A stretch of 64,000 bases of DNA from Liquidambar formosana (lineage: Eukaryota; Streptophyta; Magnoliopsida; Saxifragales; Altingiaceae). The notes under the pieces were generated by a model. That model did not search any database. It was not told where the DNA came from and saw only the letters and a program-made list of their open reading frames with translations. A program made the translations under genes and the position numbers. Where the stretch lies: assembly GCA_039720395.1 (NCBI GenBank), contig CM077832.1, positions 19,935,850 to 19,999,849 of the forward strand, in the 5' to 3' direction. Below are positions 20,054 through 31,725 of the stretch, one piece after another (within the stretch, counting starts at the first letter, position 1; the number at the start of each line of letters is the position of its first letter).

Positions 20054-22370
20054 GTTCTGTGAACCCCAGAAATTGTTAAGGCCCACAGGAGGGTTTAAAA
20101 GTCGCCAATCTGTGGACCCAGGAAAAGAGGGCCCACGAATGGGTTTGGAAAAAGAAAGGAGTCGCCACCTTATTTTTTAAAGGAAACAAGGAAAACCCTA
20201 AAAACAGTTTTGTTTTAGGAAAACAAAAGATTGACTCCATATTTAAAAATGGAAAGGCAAATGATCTTTTGGAAACCAGAGAATTCGGGGATTCGGAGGC
20301 TAAGTTACGATATGGGAAGGTTCTAGGCAAAGCCTATAGGCACCCATATCGCCCTAAACGGTCTCTTAATTTAATTGGGCTAAATCAAAGTCTTAATCAC
20401 ACATAAATCAACAGTTATCATCACAAGACAGCATGCATATCATTCATTCATTCATCCATATAATCATGTAAATCAAAGAAAAAACAGAAAAAAAAAGGAG
20501 GGGGAGAAAACCTAGGATACTTAGTATCCTAGGGCGGACTTGAACCTCACGAAGAGCGCCTACGTACCATGTATGGAAATACATGGATCAAAGTCCACGT
20601 AGTTCGAAAGGGAATAGGGTTATAACCTAATCAAGGCCTATGGTAAACCCTAAGTTTCCTTTCAAGTAAAACATGGTGAGTTTCCAAAAATGAATGATTC
20701 TCAAAAGGTTTTTGGTAAGTATGGAATTTGATAAAAGATGGAAACTTTGATTTAAAAAGTATTTTTTATTGAAAGGATACTATAGGAATCACCATATTCC
20801 CCTATTAGGAAACAACCCTAGGGGGGAGAAAGGGAAAGTTTCAAAGAAAGGGAAGAAGGGTGAATTGGGGCACCCTCACACCCTACTTACCTTAAGCAAA
20901 AGCAACCTGTCAAAGTAACCACCCTATTGCATAGGGTAATTACCTTATTTGTAAGATTTCATCTCACAATAGCCAAAATAACCACCCCACATTGGTGGGG
21001 TAGTTGCACCTGTTGTACCTGTCAAAGCACCTGCAATTTCCATGCAAAACATACCAAAAATGCCAACCAAACAAGCTAGATGCCAAATCAAGCTATTATC
21101 ATGCCCAAACATGGGCTAACACATGCTCAAAATATCATAACAAGGACAAATAACAGATCTGGACAGAATTGAAATAAGGCTTAAAATCAACCACAAGTCA
21201 TGCAACAACATGAATCATAAGCTAACTAAAACCCTAATTCAACCCTAAATGCAATGACATGCAAAAAACACTAAAATCCACTACTATGAACGCAGAAAAA
21301 TATCATAGTTATCAAATATGCAGCACATATATATCAACCATGAAGAAAACACAAGAAAAAACCCTAAGCTATCATGCTATATGCCACTTTCCTAATACAA
21401 GGATGAATGAAACCCTAGAATCACAATTGTGCTCAAAATCACATAAAATAACTCTAAATCATGCAAAGCCCATCATAGACATCATGCTAATCATGCATAT
21501 TAATCAATAGAAGCATCCACACATGAGAAAAATACAAGCTTGCACATGAAATATAGCTATTCTAAACATAAACTCAATTTCAGCACTAAGGAAACCCTAG
21601 AATCCCAAACATGCAGTAAATCACATGGGACATCATCCTAGCATACTAAACAGCCCACAAATATTATACTAATCATGCATACTAACTAATAGAAATAGCA
21701 AAACACAACAAAAACACAAACTTTAATATGCAAAAGAGTTATTTCATGCAGAAAACCGTTTCAGCACTAAGGAAACCCTAAAGTCCCAAACATGCAGTAA
21801 ATCACATAGAATAACATCCTAGCATACTAAACAGCCCACAAATATGATCCTAATCATGCATACTAACAGCAAAACACAATAAAAACACAAACTTTAACAT
21901 GAAATAATGACTATTCCATGTAAAACCCTAGAAAAGACTCTAAAAAAAAAAACCCTAAAAACACAAGGACTCATAAAACCACATAGAATGACATTATATC
22001 ATGCAAAACCAGCCATAGACAATATCCTAATCATGTATTCTAAGCATTAGAAGCATCAACACATGATAAAACAATAAGCTTTTAACATGAAGTAATGCAA
22101 AGCTATGCGAAAAACCCTAGTTTGAATGAAAGAGAGAAAGGGGGAGGGGTATACCTTTTGTGGCTGCTGTAGAGAGTCCTCCTCCTCTTGTGTGCTGCTG
22201 GAAACAACCTCCTTCAAGCCTTCAAGCAATGCTCCAGCCTTCCTTCAAGCTTTCTCTCACACTCTCTCACTCTAAGTTTAGGTTAAACTACCCTAAGGAT
22301 GGCTGCCATCGCCTCCAAGTCTCACCAAAGTGCCTCAAAAGTGTCCCACTATTGCTGAAGTATAAGGGGG

Positions 22371-22378
22371 TATTTATA
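22371..22378 (-). promoter_or_regulatory. TATA box, 5' LTR of Gypsy 1
   Basis: TATAAATA on the minus strand, in CTATAAATACCCCC. It is the likely start of genomic RNA, giving a U3 of about 980 bp. Confidence 0.75.
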
Positions 22379-22565
22379 GGGATTGAGGGAAAATCCTCAA
22401 TGGTTGGGATTAAAACCCTAGGGATTGATCCAAGGGCTCTTAGAGGTTACCTTGGGGCTCAAGTAGGTCAAAAAGGGCTGAAATTAGGGTTAAATGGCGG
22501 CCAAAGGCGAGCAAATCCGAGAAAATAGGGTGGGAGCCGCGTCAAGGCTCAAAAAAGGAAAGTGG

Positions 22566-22645
22566 CTCGGGTGACCACCTGGGGCTGGGCGGCTAGCAGC
22601 CTGGGCCCAGGCGGCTAGCCGCCCAGGCCTGGGTGGTCACCCGAG
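22566..22645. repeat. 80-bp palindrome, Gypsy 1 right LTR
   Basis: Same sequence as 4586-4665. It sits in U3, 188 bp upstream of the TATA box. Confidence 0.95.
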
Positions 22646-23359
22646 GCTCTGTCAGCATATGCCCATTTTTGACCCCTTTGACTTCCAAATGTGTTTTAGG
22701 GTTCAAATTAACTCCGATTTTGACGAAACGAAAGCCAAAACGACCGTGCTTCGAAGGGGAATGTAATTTGAGTCACTTGAGGGTGAGAAACCCTAGCCAT
22801 GGCTGCATGGTTGAGTCCTACAAAGGTGGTTAACCGCTATGCCTCACCATCGCTTAGCTTAGGTATGCACACAGGGTCGCACCGAATGCTTTCCAATTCG
22901 AAATTCAACCTCCCTAAACACATTTGGGGATGAAATCAAGACCAATCAAGGTCAAATGAGTAGTCATAGAGTGAAAATCATGAGCCAATTCGAGCTAACC
23001 CGAAGTAGGTTTTTTAGCCAACCTGAGCCTTAATGAGCCATTCTAATCCCGAACCTTCAATTCATCGAATTGAACCCACAAATACCTCAAATACAACCAT
23101 ATGAACTCCAATTGGCAACTTGGAGATCATTTCAAGGTCAAATGGAAAGTTTGTGATCAAAAAGACGATTATGCCCCTCAAGTCACAAAAGTTCTAATTA
23201 ACCCTCGAGATCAACTCCAAATCGAACCAAAATTCATACACACCATCCTTAGGACCCTAGAAACTCAATGCAAAAGACTAGACTCAAAAAGGAAACAAAA
23301 AGACTCATGCAATGACAAACCCTAGCTAAGGTGACAGGTGGCAAAAATGGGGTGTGACA

Positions 23360-23364
23360 GATGC
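23360..23364. repeat. Target-site duplication of Gypsy 1, right
   Basis: GATGC, matching 2074-2078. Confidence 0.95.
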
Positions 23365-23960
23365 ATGTTAATTTGATGAGACCCTTTAAAACCCCTCTTA
23401 TTTAATATTAAGTTGAAAATGGAGAAGTCATTGGGGAATGAATTCTTCATTGCCTTCCATCATTATAGGATCATCTAATGTCCCTTAATGTGGGTACCTG
23501 GCTGCAGACATGTAGGAGCTACCCATGTTAAAGACATTACTTGAAACTATCACATATGAGATATCATGGGGTGCCTAAACTGGTATATACTAAGAAACTA
23601 ACATGTGAGGTATATATTTGGTGAAACATACCTGTGTGAATGATGGGTTTAACTTAACTAGGGAAGTATTCCAAGAAACTAACATGTGAGGTGTATGTTC
23701 CCTAGAGGCAAAATGATTGGAACTTGCTTATGAAGCAATAGACAAAGAGTTGTCTTCTTTTTGTGGGTTAGAAGCCAAGAAACTAACATGTGAGGCTTCT
23801 AGGTCACAGTGGGACCCCAATCCCCATTAGGAATGAGATTCCCGAATTCCATTAGAGGGTGTATGGAATTTGATAAAATAGTGGGAGGTACCATATGATT
23901 AAAGACCCAATCATTATGGATAAAAATGAAATCTAATTCTCTATTTATGTAGATTACCTA
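23365..23960 (+). other. Copia 1 leader, second part
   Basis: Continues the leader split at 2078 and matches Copia 3 from about 58314. It is well preserved up to the former gag start, where ATG has become ATT (about 23961). Confidence 0.85.
23584..23801 (+). promoter_or_regulatory. Three leader stem-loops with one loop sequence (Copia 1)
   Basis: The loop AAGAAACTAACATGTGA occurs at 23592, 23673 and 23777. Stem 1 is TATATACT/GGTATATA. Stem 2 has an outer CTAGGGAA/TTCCCTAG. Stem 3 is TAGAAGCC/GGCTTCTA and is fully Watson-Crick here. Confidence 0.75.
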
Positions 23961-26848
23961 ATTACTCACCTCAAAACCCCTATTTCCTATTATATAAGAT
24001 ATTGATAGTTTGACTAAACCCGATTTCTTTGATTGACTTAGGAAATTGAGAATTGTTCTCAATTTCAAAAGATTGTTCATATGCTATTGGGCCTTTTCTT
24101 AAAGGCCCTCCATAAAACATCCTAAGAAGAAAAAGACACTATGCACAATTGGCATCTTGTTGCCAAGCTATATGATAGTATTGATGACTAATGAGCTTCA
24201 GAAGCAAAATTAGTCGATGCAAATGCCTTTGATGTCCTACATCACATACAAAGGTTGTATGGTGAGTAAAATAATACTATAAAGTATAGTACTTATAAAG
24301 GACTTCTTCTGGACTAGGATGTAATAAAAGTTGTTTATTAATAATCATTCTTTTGAAAAATGATTAATCACATAGAGTAGCTTGAGAAGCTAGATGTGAT
24401 TTAAAATGGAAGCATAGAGGAAAGCAAGTCTTGAAAAGTCAAAGACAAAGAAATATAATTATTTTGTAGTAAACATAAGGTATTGTAAACTTGATAAAGT
24501 ATCAGTCTTCCTAGAAGAACCAAACTTTTGAAGTTTTAGTTCATGCTCTAAACTAAATTGTTGGTTAGTTCTGCTTCTTGGTTTTTGGATTCTAGTGTAA
24601 TCTAAATCGAAGCAGAAAGTTAAGTAGATAATAAGTTACCTTTAAAAATTTTAATAGAGCAAGAGTTGCTAGATTAATTTTGGGAACTTATTTCTTAACT
24701 AGGTCATTTAAGACATTCTAGAAATTTGATTTCTGAATTTAAATGACTAATTAGAGCGAATGCAACGTATTCCGAGAATACAAGAGATGTAGAGACTCTC
24801 ATTTAAATGTAACGATTATAACTTGGTTATGAGATGACCAAACCCATCTTTTACTTGGTGAAGTGAAAGAGTTACATTTATAATTTGACTAATACATTGT
24901 GATGTATATAGTCATGTAGAGCATGCATTCAATTACAGTAGACTCATCTTAGAATACCATAGCTTAATGGTGAATCTAAGAGAACGAATTGAACCCTATT
25001 AAGATATGGTTTGATCCATGATGAGTTTTACTAATGTATCCATCTAGGATATACCTTAAAATTGCTAAATATTGATAATTTAAGGTTCACTCCAGTTTTG
25101 TCCCAATTATATCAGATATGATATGGGAAGAAACCCAACTTAAAGAAGTTAAGGCTTGGGCTTGTGCTACGTATGTCTGGAAACATAATGTAGACAATCT
25201 GGAAATACGGTCAAGTAAGTGTTGAATTGTGGTATATCCCAAAAGTGGTTGGGATAGTATTTCTATTACCCTAATGAACAAAAGTTGTCCATTAGGATGT
25301 TTGCTGGAATTTCTTGAGAAAGAGTTCATTCAAGAAAGATGCAAAAGTAGATAGAATTTATAGAATTTTCTGTAAAGCCACAAACGAACAAAGATCCAAC
25401 CCTTGTCTCTGTTGAGACAAAACCCTTAACTACACTACAATCTTTTCATAGATCAAATTGGATATTTCTTAACATAAGAGAGATATTGTATCTCTATTAG
25501 AATGTGAAAGAATTGTTCTTTGGTGATAAAGATCACCAAGATAATCCTATTGATTATGACTAGACGATGTTTCACATCAACTCGAGAAATGACTAAGAGT
25601 CATTAAATCCAATATGGATAGGTAGAGACCTAAAAGGCTTGGCTATTTAAGAATGTTTTCAACATAGGCAAAAAGTTGTCTATAAAGAAACTTGTTTGAT
25701 AATAGTTATGCTGAAATCCATTTTGGATCTTGTTATCTATAAACACACATTTTAAATATAAGATATGTCAAAAAGGATATAAAGATGTTATATCAAATGG
25801 TGAAAAACCATAAAAGTGTGTAAGTTATAGAAGTCTATTAATAGACTACAAGGTTCTCATAATTAGAAAATCTATAAAGTTGAAGTAATCAAATTGTTTG
25901 ATTTCTCTCATTGTATAGATGGACCATGAGTGTATAAAAGGTTAGTGGGAGTGCGATCGTTTTTCTTTATCCTAAGTATGGTTGACATCATAATCATTAT
26001 GAATGATATATGAATGTTATCTAATGTAAAGTTTTAGTTTTTGGAGAAAAACTAATTCATGAAAGATTTGGCAAAAGCATCCAATAAGATCTATAGAGAT
26101 AGATCATATAGATTGCTAAGTATCTCCAAATCATCAAACATAGTTGAAATGTTGAAGGAGTTCAACATGGAGAATTCTAAGGGAAGTCTGATTTACTTCA
26201 GATAAGAATTCATTATTCAAGGGCATGTACCCTAGGATAACACAGGTAAGATTCTTAAAGTGTTAAGAAGCCTTATTTTACACTATGTATTGAACCTGAT
26301 ATCTATTATGTTGTAATTGTTACAAATAGTTATCAATCAATTCAAATTTGGAATATTGGATTGTATATGGAAATTGTAAACTCATAGTAGATGGGTATAT
26401 GGATTTGGATATAATCCATATGGGGTATATTTTATATTCACTTTAGTTGGTGAAATACTTAATGGAAGAACTGTATGGAAGATACAGTGGATTCCATTAT
26501 TAAAGGTGAATTAATTGTCGCATTGTCTAGGAGACTGTTTGGATCTATAAGTTCATTTAGAACTTAGAGTTGTTCCTTCCATTGAGTTGCCCACACCTTG
26601 TTTTGTGACAACAATGGGTCTATAGCTCAAGTATAGGAATTACGGTCTCATCAAAAGTCCAAACTCATAGAGTGACAATTCCAAGTGATTAGAGGAATCA
26701 TTGGAAGAGGTAATAGATACATTACAGAAGATATTATCTACATAAGTTTTTGTAGACCTACTGACTAAAGCTTTAAAACATAATTGGTTATGTCTAAGAC
26801 CAACATCTTAAGAAGATAGGTATGCGATACATGGTCGATTGGCTTTAG
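23961..26848 (+). pseudogene. Copia 1 gag-pol remnant
   Basis: Scattered matches to Copia 3 run in order: the gag start (start codon lost), the L-G-H/integrase zone, a reverse transcriptase piece near 25590-25660, the stretch corresponding to V-S-G-S-A near 25935, and RNase H near 26580-26850. The region is shorter than the 3.65-kb intact frame and full of stops and indels. Its similarity to Copia 3 is far lower than that of the adjoining leader and LTR. No product is expected. Confidence 0.85.
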
Positions 26849-26850
26849 TG

Positions 26851-26862
26851 CAAGTGGGAGAT
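26851..26862 (+). promoter_or_regulatory. Polypurine tract of Copia 1
   Basis: CAAGTGGGAGAT just before the LTR TGTTAGG. The same sequence occurs in Copia 2 and Copia 3. Confidence 0.8.
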
Positions 26863-29800
26863 TGTTAGGATTATGCCCTAGAGCCAATCATAGAGATGAT
26901 TGTTTAGGGATTAGGAACAATCATTTGATTTCATTTATGTATGTCACATTTATTATTGATTTAATAAAAGGGCTTATTCTATTATGTTTATATGCATAAT
27001 TTATATTTACATAATATGTCCATGGAGTTAGAGTTGAGAATATGGAATTACAAAGAGTTGTAATTTTGAGACTATAGATATATCTCTGTACTAAACTCCT
27101 AAAGCATTCCTAGTTGAAGGTTCTGTTAGAGTTATGCCCTAGAGCCAATCATAGAGATGATTGTTTAGGGATAAAGGAACAATCATTTGATTTCATTTAT
27201 GTATGTCACATTTATTATTGATTTAATAAAAAGGCTTATTCTATTATGTTTGTATGCATCATTTATATTTACATAATATGTCCAAGGAGTTAGAGTTGAG
27301 AATATTGAATTACAAAGAGTTGTAATTATGAGACTTTAAATATATCTCTGTACTAAACTCCTAAATCATTCCTAGTTGAAGGTTCACTATGATGGACAGT
27401 AATGAACCATAGGACTAGCACTTGTTAGGTTGACTCTATAGGAGGATAGCTGGTCTCAAGCTATTTGTGTGGAGACACTACAACCAACAGGTGGGTGCCT
27501 GTTAATAGAATAGGTACACTGAATGTGACCAAAGATTTGAGATAAACTGAATGGAGTTTTAACCTGCCTGTCAATCAGTTTCTCAATGTTATAGTGGTAC
27601 AAGTAATCCTTAGACCTGAGACACCATAGTTACCTTATGCATGTAGCTTTAGAAGTTTGATAACACTAAGTGCAGATTCTATTCATGGGTCTGTAAAGGT
27701 GTTCATTGGCCCTATTGCTATATGTATGAAGGCATATGAGTGATCGACAAGGAATCCATTACTCTCAGGAAAAAGAAAGAGAATGTCTCATATATCATTC
27801 ATAATATAACTCATTCAGTCCATGGCCATGGCAGTGTGAATATGGAAAGGAGTTTCCATAAGTTCATCATTGAGTTGATATTTATGAATGAGTATAAAGT
27901 AATTGAACTAGGGACTTGACAGACTTCCATGTCCTATTAGTTCAATTGGAGACATTGTGTAAATGGAAGGATGCAATTGTAACCTATAAACTATAACAGA
28001 AGGGTTCTTTGATAGATACATATTCACTTCATTAAGGACCACACCATGAACCATATGCTAGGTGTTATTCATGGTTAGTAGAAGCCCTAATTGATATAAG
28101 TGAGTTATAATCAATTAGGGAATTGGAAGGAGTTCCAATTAGACCCTAAATGGAAAGAGTTCCATTGTGCACACCTCGTGCTATTCCTACTACTTGATGA
28201 TGTGAACCCAATGGGTCACACACTGATCATGCAAGATGAGCTTTAAAGTCTATGAGAAAAAGGGTATGAGTGCATAAAGAATAATTCTTTGAGGCCTATT
28301 TATATTTGATATAATTTATAGGGGTTATTGTGCAATTTAGAGAAATTGCATCACACCCTAATAGGGTTTCCCCTATGGCCGGCCCCCCTAGTGTGGACTA
28401 TATAAGTCACACTTTATGATGTGTGACATCATCACAAGAAGAAACCCCAAGGGCTGGCCGAAATTTTCCAGCCCCTTCTCTCTCTCTCCACTCTTCTCCT
28501 ACACTAGCAACAACAAGGGAAAAGGGGAAAGGACTTGGAGCTCTAGCTAGGTGTGGATACTGTTGGAGGCAGCACACTTGGGCTGCTCATTCACCGCTGT
28601 CCGGAATCAAAGCTTAGAGCTAAAAGGAGAAGACAAAAATTCTGTAAGTGTTCTAACCCTCTTCATAGTTAGGGTTTGACTTTGTGTATGCATAGTTAGA
28701 TTCATGGGCTGTGGAATCAAAGGGAAAAATTTTTATATTCCGCACTTCTATTCTTCCCTCTTGTATGATTCCCAACAGGTTCACTATGATGGACAGTAAT
28801 GAACCATAGGACTAGCACTTGTTAGGTTGACTCTATAGGAGGATAGCTAGTCTCAAGCTATTTGTGTGGAGACACTACAACCAACAAGTGGGTGCCTATT
28901 ACGAGAATAGGTACACTGAATGTGACCAAAGATATGAAATAAACTGAATGGAGTTTTATCCTACCTGTCAATCAGTTTCTCATTGTTATAGTGGTACAAG
29001 TAATCCTTAGACCTGAGACACCATAGTTGCCTTATGCATGTAGCTTTAGAAGTTTGATAACACTAAGTGCAAATCCTATTCAGGGGTTTGCAAAGGTGTT
29101 CATTGGCCCTACTGCTATGTGTATGAAGGCATGTGAGTGATCAACAAGGGATCCATCACTCTCAGGAAAAAGAGAGAGAATGTCTTATATAACATTCATA
29201 ATATAACTCATTAAATCCATGGCCATGGTAGGATGAATGTGGAAAAGAGTTTCCATGAGTTCATCAATGAGTTGATATCTATGAATGAGTATAAAGCAAT
29301 TGAACTAGGGACTTGACAGACTTCCATGTCCTATTAGTTCAGTTGGAGACATTGTGTTGAAGGAAGGATGCAATTGTAACCTATAAACTATAACAGAAGG
29401 GTTCTTTGTAAATGACTATTCACCTCATTAAGGACCACACCATGAGCCATATGCTAGGTGTTACTCATGGTTAGTAGAAGCCTTAATTGATATAAGTGAG
29501 TTATAATCAATTAGGGAATTGGAAGGAGTTCCAATTAGACCCTAAATGGAAAGAGTTCCATTGTGCACACCTCGTGCTATTCCTACTACTTGATGATGTG
29601 AACCCAATGGGTCACACACTGATCATGCAAGATGAGCTTTAAAGTCTATAAGAGAAAGGGTATGAGTGCATAAAGAATAGTTCTTTGAGGCCATGTTTGT
29701 ATTTGATATAAACAATAGGGGTTATTGTGCAATTTAAGGAAATTGCACAAAACCCTAAAAGGGTTTCCCCCTAGGGCCGGCCCCTTTAGTGTGGACTATT

Positions 29801-30179
29801 TAAGTCACACTATGATGTGTGACATCATCACTTTTTTTTAGAAGAGACCAAGGGCTGGCCAGAATTTCCAGCACTCTCTCTCTCTCTCTCTTCTCTTCTC
29901 CTACTCTAGCAACAACAAGGAAAAGAGGATTAGGACTTGAAGCTCTAGCTAGGTGTAGATACCGTTGGAGGTAGCACACTTGGGCTGCTCATTCACCGCT
30001 GTCCGGAATCAAAGCTTGGAGCAAAAAGGAGAAGACAAAAATTCTGTAAGTGTTCTAACCCTCTTTGTAGTTAGGGCTTGATTTTGTGTTATGCAAAGTT
30101 AGATTCATGGGATTGGGAATCGCAGGAAAAATTTTTGTATTCCGCACTTCTATTTTTCCCTCTTGTTCGATTCCCAACA
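26863..30179 (+). repeat. Copia 1 3' LTR, split by a solo LTR
   Basis: LTR parts 26863-27123 and 28783-30179 total about 1658 bp, start TGTTAGG and end CCCAACA. A TATA-like TATTTAA lies within the inverted repeat near 29800. Bases CCCCA (30180-30184) follow and are the candidate right target copy. Confidence 0.9.
27124..28777 (+). mobile_element. Solo copia LTR (Copia 3 subfamily)
   Basis: A complete 1654-bp LTR, TGTTAGAG to CCCAACA, flanked by GGTTC (27119-27123 and 28778-28782). It has no internal region. It is closer to the Copia 3 LTR than to the LTR it interrupts. It is the product of LTR-LTR recombination after insertion. Confidence 0.95.
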
Positions 30180-31243
30180 CCCCATAGAATTCTAACCTCT
30201 TTCCATTGAGGCTTAAACCGGTGATGATTGAAAAATCCTTGGGAATCATGGTCATCTCCCCAAAACTAAAGTGGAAGGTGTTGGTGGTATCCCACCATAG
30301 CTCAGCTAAGGCAAGGAGGGCTTGCCTATCCCATTGTTCGTTCCATAGGGAGTCAAGAAACCAACTAAAACCCGCTTTCTTAATGAATTCTCTTGCGGAA
30401 GGTTGGGTGTGTTCCATATGCTTCCACCACCCAATAAGATTCTTTATCGAAGACCTTGTGCGTAGGTCTTGGAAATTGGGCTAATCAAGAAGAATTATTC
30501 ACCTAGTTAGTGTAAAAATCATATGCAAGCATTGATAATTGGCTTTTCAGAAGCTAAGTCTTTTAGTTCATGAACAAGTAAACCTTGCTTTGAAAGTTTA
30601 TGAAAACAATGGTTTTATTCTTCAAACTCATGATCATTGGTAAACCATGCATTCCAAGACCATGGAAACATGGATTTTTCAAAGGAAATAATAAGCAAAC
30701 TCTGTTTTCCAAAGTGGTTTTTTAAGGAAAAAATAAGCAAACCTTGTTCATGAAAGCATGGGTTTTTCAAAAATATAGCAAACTTTGTTTTTCAAAGTTC
30801 ATGAAAATGCTTGGTTTTGTTTCTAAAATCAATTAGAAATGAATGCCTATGATTTTGCCTTGCAATACACATCAATTTTACAAAGATTGGATGAATTTTC
30901 ATCATTCAAGCATTTTATCAAACACTTGGTGGGCACTATTCACCAAGTTTTCAAATTGAATTCTTTTCACATCCAATCCTTGCCAAAATCAATGGACATT
31001 GCAAACATTGCTAGGAATACTCATAGAGAGTTCATGGGAATGCATTTCAATCAACAAAAATGAAAATTTCAAAGAAAAGTTTAAAATGGGTAAGCTTACC
31101 TCTTGCTTGGAATGGAGAAAAGAGAGATGATTCCTTGGTTCTAGAAGCAATTTCTCTTGAGGAACTTCATATATTGGTGCCTTGTATCTACTCTTTGAGT
31201 CAAGGAATGGATACTTTGAAGTGGAGTCTTCATTTGGATCCAT
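30180..31243 (-). pseudogene. Gypsy 2 antisense PMD gene, cut by Copia 1
   Basis: Exon 1 is 31243-31100 (48 codons, as in Gypsy 1) with donor GAG/GTAAGC. Intron 31099-30481 ends TTGATTAG. Exon 2 runs from 30480 to 30180, where Copia 1 cuts it. Exon 2 keeps Gln where Gypsy 1 has the stop at 8102. The domain shows W-N-E-Q-W-D-R-Q-A-L and L-W-W-D-T-T. Exon length, phase and splice sites agree between the two elements, which supports the gene model independently. The rest of the gene is outside the window. Confidence 0.85.
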
Positions 31244-31529
31244 GGTGGATGAACTAGCTTGTTTTGAGCAAAAATGGGTTTAATGGGTTTTGATTTGAAA
31301 AGTGCTGAAAATTTCTTGTTTTTGATGTGAAATTGGGTGCTAATGATGCTATTTCATGTGTATGAATCCCTCTTGAAGTGTGGATTTGAATGCCTTTGGG
31401 TGTTGGAGTGATTTTGCAAAATGGGGTAAGCTTCCTAGAGAGAGAAACTCTCAATTTTCGGGTTGGGTTGAATGGGGGGTATGAATAGTGCCCCTTGTAT
31501 TTAAAAACCCAGAATTTTTCAGCAAAGGG

Positions 31530-31610
31530 CTCGGGTGACCACCCAAGCCTTGGGCGGCTAGCCACTAGGGCCTGGGCGGCTAGCCTCCCGAGGCCTGGTG
31601 GTCACCCAAG
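31530..31610. repeat. Palindrome before Gypsy 2 antisense gene
   Basis: CTCGGGTGACCACC, GGGCGGCTAGCC, GGCGGCTAGCC and GGTGGTCACCC in order, with decayed symmetry. It is about 290 bp upstream of the start codon at 31243, the same place as in Gypsy 1. Confidence 0.8.
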
Positions 31611-31725
31611 CCACTTTGTTTTGGCTTTCTCTCTCGCTTTGTCTCGCCTTAACGCGTGATCAAACCTTCTTCCAAATGAGATATTCAACACTTTTTGAGC
31701 TTAAAATCAATCAAATTTCACCTTG

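Larger units (their letters stand above)
2079..23359 (-). mobile_element. Gypsy 1: complete 21.3-kb Tat/Ogre-like element
   Basis: The element runs right to left: 5' LTR 23359-20058, primer site 20053-20035, gag-pro 19340-16008, pol 15557-12179, two antisense genes on the plus strand (11818-7404), a stem-loop array, a polypurine tract at 5389-5380 and 3' LTR 5379-2079. The LTRs are 3301 and 3302 bp. I read only two substitutions (3790, 5031) and one A-run difference between them, so insertion was recent. The Tat/Ogre assignment rests on the great length, a tRNA-Arg-like primer site, a second RNase H domain with a full catalytic set, an intron between gag-pro and pol, and antisense genes. All are established traits of that lineage. 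Confidence 0.95.
20058..23359 (-). repeat. Gypsy 1 5' LTR (right)
   Basis: 3302 bp, nearly identical to the left LTR. As the 5' LTR it carries the working promoter: the palindrome at 22566-22645, then the TATA box at 22378-22371, reading leftward into gag-pro. Confidence 0.95.
1..30179 (+). mobile_element. Copia 1: decayed Ty1/copia element, 5' end outside window
   Basis: The element enters from the left in its 5' leader. It resumes after Gypsy 1 at 23365 and ends with a 3' LTR at 30179. Its leader reads almost the same as Copia 3 from 56320 onward, which fixes family and orientation. The gag-pol region is heavily broken, whereas the leader, polypurine tract and LTR are well kept. The sequence flanking its right end is the interrupted PMD gene of Gypsy 2, so Copia 1 inserted into that element. 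Its 5' LTR and left target copy are outside the window. The roughly 1.65-kb LTR and the gag start suggest a Tork/Angela-like lineage; that lineage name is tentative. Confidence 0.9.

Noticed and set aside
28423..28617. Small frames at the ends of copia LTRs (also 55552-55761)
   Set aside because: They lie in the transcribed LTR part and differ in frame and length between copies.
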